10,422 bases of DNA from an uncultured Campylobacter sp. (GTDB lineage Bacteria; Campylobacterota; Campylobacteria; Campylobacterales; Campylobacteraceae), in the NCBI RefSeq assembly GCF_938002845.1, contig NZ_CALKZP010000018.1, forward strand, positions 1 to 10,422. The letters run 5' to 3'. Below, in pieces: positions 1-6,482 of this stretch. Below the pieces are notes generated by a model. The model searched no databases. It was not told the origin of the DNA and saw only the letters and a program-made list of their open reading frames with translations. Positions within the stretch are counted from its first letter, which is position 1; the number at the start of each line of letters is the position of its first letter. The position numbers and the translations under genes are program-made.

Positions 1-2
1 CG

Positions 3-1019
3 CGCGGCGCGGACGCGGTCGTCGTTGCTTGCAACACCGCCACGAGCGCGGCTATTTCCGAGCTTCGCGGCGCTTTTAGCGTGCCGGTTATCGGCATGGA
101 GCCCGCTATCAAGCTCGCCGCGGACAGCTTCGGCGCGTGCCCGACGCTGCTCATCGCCACGCCGCTAACGATCGCAGGCGAGAAGCTCGCGCGCCTCGTT
201 GGGCGGCTGGAGTGCGAGACGTGGAGCCTGCCGCTGCCCCGTCTCGTGGAGTTTGCGCAGGATTTGGAGTTTGGCTCGCCCGCAGTTCGGGCGTATCTGC
301 GGGAGGAGTTAGCTAAATTTGAGCTTGAACGCCTCGGTTCGCTCGTGCTTGGTTGCACGCATTTTAACTATTTCAAGGACGTTTTGCGCGAAATTTTACC
401 GCCTCACGTGCGCATCATCGACGGCATCGACGGCACGCTAAACCGCCTGGCAAGCGAGCTGGGCGGAGGGCTGAAGCTCGCATGCGGCGAGGATTTGCCC
501 TCGCGGACGGTTAAATTTAACGCCGAGGACGACGTAAAATTTGATACGAATTTGTCGGCGCAAGCCGGCAAATTTGGCGCGGAAGGACGAGACGCGGGCA
601 GAGAGAGCGTAAAAGGCAAGAGCAAGCAGGACGAGGGGAGCGATGAAAGTAGCAGTAGCGAACAAGGCGCAGGAGGGGGCAACGAAAGCTATGTCGGCAA
701 AAATAATGCAAAAGAGTGCGGCAAGAGCGGCGGGTCGGCAGGCTATGCACACGACGTAGAGCAGTGCGGCGAAGACAAACGCCGCATGTCGCCGCGCGCC
801 GTAGATGCGAATTCGCAGCTTAAGCTTTATTCTAGAGACGGCGCGGATTTGTCCTTAGAATTTGAGCCGCGAAGCGAAGAGGCGGGTATTTCGCGAGTGA
901 ATTATCCGAACGGCAACAGCGTGGAGTATTTTTACTCGGGCAGGGCGCTAGATGCGGCGCAGCTGCGCAAGGTGGAACTGTTTTTAAAGCGGCTCGATGC
1001 GATGCGAGCAATCGACTAG
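3..1019 (+). CDS. murI: Glutamate racemase MurI, 5'-truncated by the window edge
   Basis: MurI interconverts L- and D-glutamate in the cytoplasm, supplying D-Glu for peptidoglycan. The frame is open from base 3, so the gene begins outside the window; roughly 60 N-terminal residues are missing, judged from the usual position of the first catalytic cysteine. Both cysteine motifs are present: VVVACNTATS (Cys codon 30-32) and LGCTHFNYF (Cys codon 354-356). PVIGMEPAIK (from 81) and RIIDGIDGTLNRL (from about 411) are also typical. A GTG at 81 could be mistaken for a start, but it lies inside the conserved fold. The family is usually 255-290 residues; this one would be near 400 because about 105 hydrophilic Gly/Ser/Lys/Glu/Asp-rich residues (about 504-821) separate the core from a family-like C-terminal end (VEYFYSGR, then a helix). 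No strong terminator is seen after the TAG stop. The identification is secure; the role of the insert is unknown. Confidence 0.95.
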   Translation, partial: RGADAVVVACNTATSAAISELRGAFSVPVIGMEPAIKLAADSFGACPTLLIATPLTIAGEKLARLVGRLECETWSLPLPRLVEFAQDLEFGSPAVRAYLREELAKFELERLGSLVLGCTHFNYFKDVLREILPPHVRIIDGIDGTLNRLASELGGGLKLACGEDLPSRTVKFNAEDDVKFDTNLSAQAGKFGAEGRDAGRESVKGKSKQDEGSDESSSSEQGAGGGNESYVGKNNAKECGKSGGSAGYAHDVEQCGEDKRRMSPRAVDANSQLKLYSRDGADLSLEFEPRSEEAGISRVNYPNGNSVEYFYSGRALDAAQLRKVELFLKRLDAMRAID

Positions 1020-1050
1020 GCAGTGCGCCCGTGCGCCGCAGCGCGGATTG

Positions 1051-1219
1051 AAATTTTATAGCGCCGCGGATCGCGCCACGCAAATTAAAATTCTAGTGCA
1101 TCGCAAATCGTGCCGTGAAAGTTAAAATTTTTGATGCGCTATAAATCGCAGCGCAGACTCAAAATTTCGCCGTTTCGTAAATCGCGCCGCATAGACTAAA
1201 ATTTCGGCGCGCTAAAAAA
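1051..1219. repeat. Degenerate tandem repeat, exact 37-bp period, about 4.5 units
   Basis: AAATTT (AAATTC in unit 2) recurs at 1051, 1088, 1125, 1162 and 1199, four successive spacings of exactly 37. Each full unit continues with a GC-rich stretch, a variant of AAATCGCGCCGC about 18 bases in, and ends in a variant of (G/A)(T/C)TA just before the next AAATTT. Hand alignment of units 2 and 4 gives about 60% identity with no gaps. Unit 5 is partial. The array begins about 30 bp after the murI stop. Confidence 0.75.
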
Positions 1220-1490
1220 TTTAACTCGGCTTGATGATTTAGAAGCGGCTTCGCAACGGCGTGCGAGCAATGGTGTCTCGCTACCACCCGGCGCGCGAAA
1301 ATTAAAATTTGACGGGGCAAGACGCCGTCATTACCGCCACCATTTCAAATTTAATAGCGTAAGCCGAGATCGCCATATGTTAGGAGTTACCTCACGTCAC
1401 ACGAACTATCGCTGCGAATTTGAAATTTTAAATTTAGACTAGGGCGCGGATAAAGTGCGTACGCGAGGTTAAATTTAGCGCGCAGCGCAA

Positions 1491-1581
1491 ACCGCCGCCG
1501 AGAAATTTAACTAGCGGCATGTGAGATCGTGAAATTTAGGATACCGCACTGCGAAATTTCACCGCCGCCGAGAGAAATTTA
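1491..1581. repeat. Pair of direct repeats 70 bp apart
   Basis: ACCGCCGCCGAGAAATTTA at 1491-1509 recurs at 1561-1581 with a two-base GA insertion. Both copies lie in the non-coding stretch downstream of the 37-bp array. They look like further remnants of local duplication rather than sites of known function. Confidence 0.55.
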
Positions 1582-1776
1582 GGCAAGGCGCACGGCGTAA
1601 ATTTTAAAATGATTAAATTTTAAGGCGCCGCGCAGCCCGTAAGTCTTTTCTGTGCTAGCCAAAAGCTCGCAGGCTTTAAATTTGAAATTCCAAAATCCGT
1701 AAAGCAAGATTTCGCGCCGTATCGTTTCGCGGGCGAGATTTATACTGCAAAATTCAGCGCTGAGCAGGGCAAATTT

Positions 1777-1799
1777 ACTCTGCGCAGAAGGCACAGAGT
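1777..1799 (-). terminator. Possible terminator of the EexN-like gene
   Basis: A 9-bp stem, ACTCTGCGC (1777-1785) with GCACAGAGT (1791-1799), has one G-T pair and a 5-base loop. It starts 31 bases after the lipoprotein stop codon on the minus strand. The following bases on that strand are AAATTTG, a weak U-tract, so termination strength is uncertain. It could also act on plus-strand transcripts. Confidence 0.45.
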
Positions 1800-1830
1800 A
1801 TTAAAATGTATTAAGAGTTCAAAATTTGAT

Positions 1831-2219
1831 TTATTCTATTTTCAAAGGAGTATTTGATCTTCTTATAAAAGAAGCGTCATAAGCATGTCTCAAATTAACG
1901 GCTTCGACACTATTTGGATCTGCGGGTTCTTTGTCTTTATATTTTTCCATGATAGCTTGAGCTTCGTCCCAATGCTCTAGGTAGTAATCAACAGTATACG
2001 CCATACTCTTTTCCTCTACGACCGTTTTGGCGTTCAAGCAATTCTTATATGAGTTACTTCCATCTTTAAGGGTATTGAAATCACACTTCGCTAAAACCTC
2101 TTTGGCTTCGTCAAGATGCGCGTCGTAATATTCCTTGGTCTTTACCTCGGTATCATCGCCGCAGCCAACTAATAAAGCAGCTAACACCCCCCCCAGAGGA
2201 ACATTTTAGGATTTTTCAT
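1831..2219 (-). pseudogene. EexN-like lipoprotein, frame-shifted (OFF) at a G8 tract
   Basis: The natural start is ATG at 2219, six bases after AGGAG (2230-2226). Translation as read gives only 12 residues, then TAG, because a run of eight G (2187-2194 on the plus strand as C8) puts it out of frame. With nine G the product is 129 residues, beginning MKNPKMFLWGGVLAALLVGC, a complete lipoprotein signal peptide with lipobox LVGC (Cys20). The mature part resembles the EexN family of small lipoproteins, named for plasmid entry exclusion. It has two related segments, EYYDAHLDEA (about residues 30-39) and DYYLEHWDEA (about 78-87), the first followed by Cys46 and Cys61. From GTG at 2187 a 118-residue frame is open, but it lacks the charged signal-peptide start and a normal ribosome site. 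I read this as a phase-variable gene captured OFF; a homopolymer sequencing error is the main alternative. No conjugation genes are visible nearby. Confidence 0.75.
2187..2194 (-). repeat. Poly-G (G8) tract, putative phase-variation switch
   Basis: Eight consecutive C on the plus strand, G8 in the sense of the lipoprotein gene, lie inside the signal-peptide codons (Trp-Gly-Gly-Val when in frame). It is the only G/C run of this length I see in the window. Campylobacter uses poly-G tracts of about 8 or more for slipped-strand phase variation, so position and composition both fit a switch. Confidence 0.75.
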
Positions 2220-2490
2220 TTCATTCTCCTTGTTTGAAATTTATCGGTATTTTACTATCCGTTTACTTTGAAAATTTTGAATTGCAGGTGCACGCGCCGT
2301 TTTAATACGGCTAGTTAAATTTGGCTTTTAAAATTTGCCCGCGCGTTTTTGAAATTTCGCTTTAAAATTTTATCCGCGCGACGGAATTTTACAGAGCGGA
2401 ATTCTGCGGGATAAAGCAAAATTCCGCCGGATAGAAATCCGCATCGCTGCGGAATTCAAAATTTAAAAGCAAATTTAAAATTTGTGAGAG
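2220..2490. other. Intergenic region with GCGGAATT inverted repeats and putative nhaC terminator
   Basis: Near 2230 it carries the ribosome site of the EexN-like gene; weak -10 candidates for it are TAAAAT (2254-2249) and GATAGT (2259-2254). The half near the antiporter gene has GCGGAATT at 2396-2403 and 2449-2456 with the reverse word AATTCCGC at 2420-2427. On the minus strand the stem TCCGCA/TGCGGA (2453-2448 and 2443-2438), loop GCGA, is followed by TTTCTAT and lies about 40 bases after the antiporter stop. It is a plausible terminator for that operon. Confidence 0.5.
2433..2453 (-). terminator. Putative terminator of the ydfG-nhaC operon
   Basis: A 6-bp perfect stem (TCCGCA/TGCGGA) with a GCGA tetraloop is followed on the minus strand by TTTCT. 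The distance from the antiporter stop is suitable. The short stem and broken U-tract keep confidence moderate, and the neighbouring AATTCCGC at 2420-2427 could compete for the 2449-2456 arm. Confidence 0.5.
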
Positions 2491-4185
2491 CTACTCCTCT
2501 ATCTTTTTACCTGCGAACCGCACGAGAGCCCATGTAACGGCAAGCCCCATCGGCAGCGCGATCCAGACGCTAAGCCCTAGCGCTACGGGCAGATAGCCTG
2601 CCACCACGGCGACCGCTCCGACGGATAGAGCGTAAGGCATCTGCGTCTTTACGTGCTCGATATGATCGCAGCCCGCGCCCATCGACGAAAGGATCGTGGT
2701 ATCCGAAATCGGCGAGCAGTGATCGCCGAAAATCGCGCCGGTTAGCACGCCCGAGATATTTACGATCATATAGGCGTGAAGCGCATCGCCCGAAAGCCCG
2801 TAGTGAAGTCCCACGGCGTTTGCCAAAGGTATGGCAAGCGGCATTAAAATTCCCATCGTGCCGTAGCTCGTACCAGTCGAAAAGCTAATGAACGAGCCCA
2901 GCACGAAAATCGCTACCGGAAGCAAGAATTTCGGCGTGTTTTGGCTTAGCATATCGACTAGATAACGCGACGTGCCGAGCTCTTTGATGACAGAGCTGAG
3001 CGACCAGGCAAGCAGCAGGATCACAATCGTAACGATCATCGTCTTCCACCCCTTGATCCACGTAGAGATCGCCTCTCTGACGTTAAAAATTTTGCGGTAA
3101 ACACTCATAAATATAGACACGACCGTAGCAAGAAGCGCCGCTTGAAAAAGCGCAACCGACGAGTTTGCGTTGCCGAACGTCGCCTGAAGCGTCGCAAAGC
3201 TTAGCGGAGCGGCTTTTGCGGCCGCTAGAGCGTCGCCTTGCAGCTTGCTTAGTCCGCTAAAATAAAAGCTCGCAAATGCGCCGCAGATTAGCACTATAAG
3301 CGGGATAACGGCGTTTGAGGCTTGCGGCTTGATCCCCTCTTTGGGCTCTAGCGTTTTATCTTCGAGCTCGGCGATGTTAGAATTTTTAGAGTGGATTTCG
3401 CCCGTCGCCGCGCGCCTTTCGGCCGAGAGCATCGGTCCGAAATCTCTACGCATGAACGCTACGTAAACCACGAAAGCGAGCATGAAAAGATTGTAGAAGC
3501 GATACGGCATGGTTTGTACGAAGATCGAGAAGGCGTTTACGTTTTGCACGCCGATCTGATCATATCCCGCTCTTATCAGAGAGACTTCGAGCCCTACCCA
3601 GGTAGAAATTAGCGCGATACCCGCAATCGGTGCGGCGGTGGCATCGATGATGAAAGCGAGCTTTTCGCGGCTGACCTTAAATTTATCGGTGATCGGTCTC
3701 ATGACGGGGCCTACGATCAGTGCGTTTGCGTAATCGTCGAAAAATACGAAAAGACCCATAATCCACGTTGAAATTTGCGCTGAGATACCGGTTTTAGCGC
3801 GCTTGCTAATCCAAAGCGCCACTGCTTTCGTGCCGCCCGTCCTGCTAATCAGCGCGACCACGCCGCCGATACAAAGCACCTGCAAAAGCACGCCCGCGTT
3901 GCCTTTGCTAGCCATCGAGCCCACTACGCGCGCGACTAGATCGGTAAAGCTGCCCACAAGCGCGGAGATCGGATTGTCGTTAACGACTGCTAGCATATAG
4001 GTGCCGCTAAAAACGCCGATGAAAAGCGACAGAATCACCTCTTTGGTAATAAATGCAAGCGCGATCGCCACGACGGGCGGCACCAGCGTCCAGATGCCGA
4101 AAAGCTCGGCATTATGCTGTCTGGTCGCATCATCCACCGCAAACGCGGCAACCGATAAAAACATTAGTAATATAATTTTTTTCAT
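2491..4185 (-). CDS. nhaC: NhaC-family Na+/H+ antiporter (564 aa)
   Basis: A polytopic inner-membrane secondary transporter. NhaC-family proteins exchange Na+ for H+, and some members exchange organic acids such as malate and lactate. Family motifs are clear: FFDDYANALIVGP (about residues 148-160), DATAAPIAGIALISTW (about 181-196), SFSTGTSYGTMGILMPLAIP (about 434-453) and GDHCSPISDTTILSS (about 487-501). A long loop with charged residues (about 247-290) divides two hydrophobic halves. The N-terminus MKKIILLMFLSVAAFA resembles a signal peptide; it may be cleaved or be the first helix. The start ATG (4185) follows AAGGCGAG. The gene begins 16 bases after the ydfG stop, so the two are very likely one transcript. 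The family assignment is firm; the transported ion or substrate is not shown by the sequence. Confidence 0.9.
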   Translation of the reverse strand: MKKIILLMFLSVAAFAVDDATRQHNAELFGIWTLVPPVVAIALAFITKEVILSLFIGVFSGTYMLAVVNDNPISALVGSFTDLVARVVGSMASKGNAGVLLQVLCIGGVVALISRTGGTKAVALWISKRAKTGISAQISTWIMGLFVFFDDYANALIVGPVMRPITDKFKVSREKLAFIIDATAAPIAGIALISTWVGLEVSLIRAGYDQIGVQNVNAFSIFVQTMPYRFYNLFMLAFVVYVAFMRRDFGPMLSAERRAATGEIHSKNSNIAELEDKTLEPKEGIKPQASNAVIPLIVLICGAFASFYFSGLSKLQGDALAAAKAAPLSFATLQATFGNANSSVALFQAALLATVVSIFMSVYRKIFNVREAISTWIKGWKTMIVTIVILLLAWSLSSVIKELGTSRYLVDMLSQNTPKFLLPVAIFVLGSFISFSTGTSYGTMGILMPLAIPLANAVGLHYGLSGDALHAYMIVNISGVLTGAIFGDHCSPISDTTILSSMGAGCDHIEHVKTQMPYALSVGAVAVVAGYLPVALGLSVWIALPMGLAVTWALVRFAGKKIEE

Positions 4186-4201
4186 TTTCTCGCCTTAAAA
4201 T

Positions 4202-4948
4202 TTAATGCTTCTCGATAAAAAGCCCAGCCCAGCTCTGCTGTGTCGCCATCGCCTCTACGACATTGATATTGACTCGGTGCGGCATCGCTAGGCAGCTTAG
4301 TACGATCTGCGCGATATCCTCGGGCAGGATCGCATCGACCCCCTCATACACGGCTGCGGCGCGCGCTAGATCGCCCTTAAAGCGCACCTCGCTAAACTCG
4401 CTCTTACAGATTCCCGGCGCGATCTCCGTCACGCGGATACCGGTGCCGCGCAGGTCGTTGCGGATATTGCGGCTAAACTGCTTGATAAACGCCTTGCTCG
4501 CGCCGTAAACGTGGCTACCTGGATAGGGCCACGCGCCCGCAGTCGAGCCGAGATTGAAGATATAGCCGCTGCCGCGCGCGATCATCAGCGGCAGCACCGC
4601 CTTGGTCGAATACAGCACGCCTTTTATATTCGTATCGACCATCGTCTCCAAATCCTCTACGGACGTCTGCGCGATCCCCTCAAGCCCGAGCGCAAGCCCT
4701 GCGTTATTTACGAGCACCTCGACGTCTTTGAAATTTGCAGGCAGCGCGCTTACGGCGTCAAACACCGCAGCTTTATCGCGAATGTCCGCGGCGATAATGT
4801 GCGTATTGCCTAGCTCGTCGGCTAGCTTCTGTAGCCGCTCCTTGCGCCGCCCAAGCGCAACGATCTTATAACCCTGCGCGCTAAGAGCCCTGGCAATCGC
4901 CTCGCCAAAGCCGCTCGTAGCGCCCGTTATGAATGCCGTGTTTTTCAT
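4202..4948 (-). CDS. ydfG: SDR oxidoreductase, NADP-dependent 3-hydroxy acid dehydrogenase type (YdfG-like)
   Basis: A cytoplasmic short-chain dehydrogenase of 248 residues, the same length as E. coli YdfG, which oxidises L-allo-threonine, serine and 3-hydroxy acids with NADP+. Visible motifs: cofactor loop TGATSGFG (8-15), basic GRRKERL (33-39) favouring NADP, NNAGLALG (81-88), and the catalytic set Ser135 (GSTAG), Tyr148 and Lys152 (YGASK). As I recall the E. coli protein, the C-terminal half also matches closely (EFSxVRFKGD, QSxAGL). The frame is open to 5083, but I chose ATG 4948 because AAGGGG lies five bases upstream and the Rossmann fold starts at once; the upstream extension is not protein-like. 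It is first in the operon with the antiporter. The match is strong; the physiological substrate here is inferred. Confidence 0.93.
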   Translation of the reverse strand: MKNTAFITGATSGFGEAIARALSAQGYKIVALGRRKERLQKLADELGNTHIIAADIRDKAAVFDAVSALPANFKDVEVLVNNAGLALGLEGIAQTSVEDLETMVDTNIKGVLYSTKAVLPLMIARGSGYIFNLGSTAGAWPYPGSHVYGASKAFIKQFSRNIRNDLRGTGIRVTEIAPGICKSEFSEVRFKGDLARAAAVYEGVDAILPEDIAQIVLSCLAMPHRVNINVVEAMATQQSWAGLFIEKH

Positions 4949-4960
4949 ATGAGCCCCTTT

Positions 4961-5140
4961 GCGTAAAATTTTAAATTTAGCGCAATGATAACGCAAAACG
5001 GATTTAGAATTTATGAATTTTATCTTGCGGCGCGGGCGCGGATGAAATAATACGAAGACATTGGGCGTGCTTCTAGCGCGCACGAGCTCGCGATCGGCAA
5101 CGGATTCGGCGAGCGCACGGCTAAATTTAAAATTTTACGC
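4961..5140. repeat. Perfect 21-bp inverted repeat around the divergent promoter region
   Basis: The 21 bases at 4961-4981 (GCGTAAAATT...AGC) are exactly the reverse complement of 5120-5140 (GCTAAATTT...ACGC). The arms are separated by 138 bp and do not extend further. The left arm lies between the ydfG -10 box and its start codon; the right arm lies just upstream of the -10 of the plus-strand gene at 5192. The AT-rich core is a common word in this genome, but the GC ends match as well. Confidence 0.8.
4985..4990 (-). promoter_or_regulatory. Putative -10 box of the ydfG-nhaC operon
   Basis: TATCAT on the minus strand (4990-4985) is preceded by the AT-containing stretch AAATCCGTTTTGCGT and would give a leader of about 30 bases before the ydfG start. 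No clear -35 is seen, as is usual for Campylobacter sigma-70 promoters. Confidence 0.4.
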
Positions 5141-5157
5141 CGTTCGTTTGTCGCGGT

Positions 5158-5188
5158 TTGCTATAATCACTTAAATTTAGGGAAAAGG
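5158..5188 (+). promoter_or_regulatory. Extended -10 promoter and ribosome site of the membrane-protein gene
   Basis: TTTGCTATAATCAC contains a perfect TATAAT (5162-5167) with the extended TGN element (5159-5161). A transcript would start near 5174, giving a leader of under 20 bases. AAAAGG at 5183-5188 is the ribosome site, three bases before ATG 5192. Confidence 0.75.
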
Positions 5189-5191
5189 CAA

Positions 5192-5887
5192 ATGAGCAAA
5201 TTTATACGATTTATCCTTGTTAGTATCTGTGTTTGCGCCATTTATGCGGGTCTGAAATATGCTTTTATACTCTTTATCACGTGGCTTATGTTTAGTGGGG
5301 TATATTTTGATGGACCGGGTACGCTGCTCGGCATACCGCTCACGTTTCTAAGCTCATCGGTTATATTTGATTATTATTGTATTGCACTGGGTTCTCATCT
5401 GCTCTTTTTATCGCTGCTTAAAGGGCGCGATGTGAAAACGCGGTGGATTTTGCCTTTATTTTTTATCATAACGCTCGCGTTTTGTAGTTTTTGCGTCTTA
5501 ATCGGGCACGAAGATTATCAGCGCATAAACGCGCTTTTTGCACTCTTGCTTATCTCTCCTTTTACGCTCATCGCATATGCCATCGTTACGACCGTAATCC
5601 TTGCCAAAAATAAAATTTCGGATTATTATCCGGTCTTAATCGCGATAATTTTTGTGCCCATTTATGCCGCCAGCATAGGGATATGGGGATTAGAACGGAT
5701 ATATTTTGGAGTGTTTCTAAACGCGACGATACTGGGGATTTTTTATTTCACGGCGAAAATCGGGCGCGTAAATTTGATCGCACACAGACCCGTACCCTAC
5801 AAAACGCAAAATTCTAAAGACCGCGTTATTAAAACAATACAAAGCAGCGCGACATTTTTAAACGACGATATTTTAAAGAAGCGCTAA
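5192..5887 (+). CDS. Polytopic membrane protein of unknown function (231 aa)
   Basis: I do not recognise a family. The protein is strongly hydrophobic, with about six or seven likely membrane segments, roughly residues 6-36 (one or two), 44-76 (possibly two short ones), 86-105, 113-138, 146-163 and 172-190. A cytoplasmic-looking basic tail follows (about 195-231, ending DDILKKR). Short polar loops include KGRDVKTRW (about 78-85) and GHEDYQR (about 105-111). The start is supported by an excellent promoter and ribosome site. Codons are more A/T-ended than in murI or ydfG and AAATTT words are fewer, which may mark later acquisition, although membrane proteins are biased this way anyway. It is transcribed divergently from ydfG and appears monocistronic. 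Confidence 0.8.
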   Translation: MSKFIRFILVSICVCAIYAGLKYAFILFITWLMFSGVYFDGPGTLLGIPLTFLSSSVIFDYYCIALGSHLLFLSLLKGRDVKTRWILPLFFIITLAFCSFCVLIGHEDYQRINALFALLLISPFTLIAYAIVTTVILAKNKISDYYPVLIAIIFVPIYAASIGIWGLERIYFGVFLNATILGIFYFTAKIGRVNLIAHRPVPYKTQNSKDRVIKTIQSSATFLNDDILKKR

Positions 5888-5909
5888 ATTTTATCCTTTT
5901 TTAAGAATT

Positions 5910-6407
5910 CTACATAACGCTTTTGTCGCGCACTACAAGCTTATATTCTTCCCGATAAATCTGAGCTTTACCGACAAAACCTTCAAAAACTGCGCCGTTT
6001 TGCCTCTTGACACATTGACGTCGCTATTTGATCAAATTTATATCCAGCGTGATCTTATCGTTTTTGATCACGCCGATACCCTTATTTAGCACGTTTTGCG
6101 CGATCTGTTTAACTTCTGCTAGCGAGTGCATCGCGAAGGTGCCACACTAAAATTTATTCAGCTCAGCGATGCCCTTTTGAGGATACGCCTACAATATTTT
6201 ATGCTTACGCTTCACGCCGTCGCGACGGTAAGGTTTAGTTTCAATAGCGACTAGCTCCAATAAAATTTCATCTGTTGCTCATAAAACCTTTTGCGTTTTT
6301 CGATCTAAAATTTGAGTTGCAAGAATTCCATTTGTCGTTTACGGATACTCAGAATAAATATTGTGGCTATTTATACGTGCAGAGTAAGATAAAATTTGTA
6401 GTTCTCA
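5910..6407 (-). pseudogene. Probable gene remnant with several in-frame stop codons, unidentified
   Basis: One minus-strand frame stays protein-like over about 500 bases although broken by stops at 6407, 6341, 6281, 6191, 6149 and 6026, ending at 5912. The best pieces are ELVAIETKPYRRDGVKRKHK (about 6251-6192), AMHSLAEVKQIAQNVLNKGI (within 6146-6027) with KNDKITLDINLIK after it, and NGAVFEGFVGKAQIYREEY (within 6023-5913). The composition is that of a folded soluble protein and no indel is needed to join the pieces. No intact start or ribosome site is visible. I cannot name the family. The number of stops is near chance for such a stretch, so the case rests on the quality of the peptides. Confidence 0.4.
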
Positions 6408-6482
6408 GGCGTGGCAAAATCACGCACCCCGTTTTACAGATGGCAAAATAAGGCGCGCTGGAGTCGGCTCTAACTTGAGATT

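Larger units (their letters stand above)
1020..1830. other. Long non-coding region rich in AAATTT words
   Basis: About 810 bases between murI and the lipoprotein gene without a convincing gene. It holds the 37-bp tandem repeat, a pair of 19-21 bp direct repeats and a terminator-like hairpin (listed separately). The rest alternates AAATTT/TTAAAATTT words with GC-rich words such as GCGCCGC. A 71-codon frame on the minus strand (1579-1794) starts at GTG without a Shine-Dalgarno sequence and resembles nothing recognisable. The region looks like decayed or repeat-expanded spacer. Confidence 0.6.

Noticed and set aside
1033..1044. GCGC-CGCA-GCGC as the murI terminator
   Set aside because: The stem is only four pairs and is not followed by a T-run.
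1051..1219. A CRISPR array made of ~37-bp repeats
   Set aside because: The period of 37 is the whole unit; there are no distinct spacers, the units are only about 60% alike, and no cas genes are present.
1579..1794. A 71-codon minus-strand frame as a small gene
   Set aside because: It starts at GTG inside a hairpin, has no Shine-Dalgarno sequence, and its translation is typical of spacer DNA in this genome.
4949..5083. A 45-residue N-terminal extension of the YdfG-like protein
   Set aside because: The Rossmann motif starts right after ATG 4948, which has its own AAGGGG site; the upstream codons cover the promoter and repeat region.
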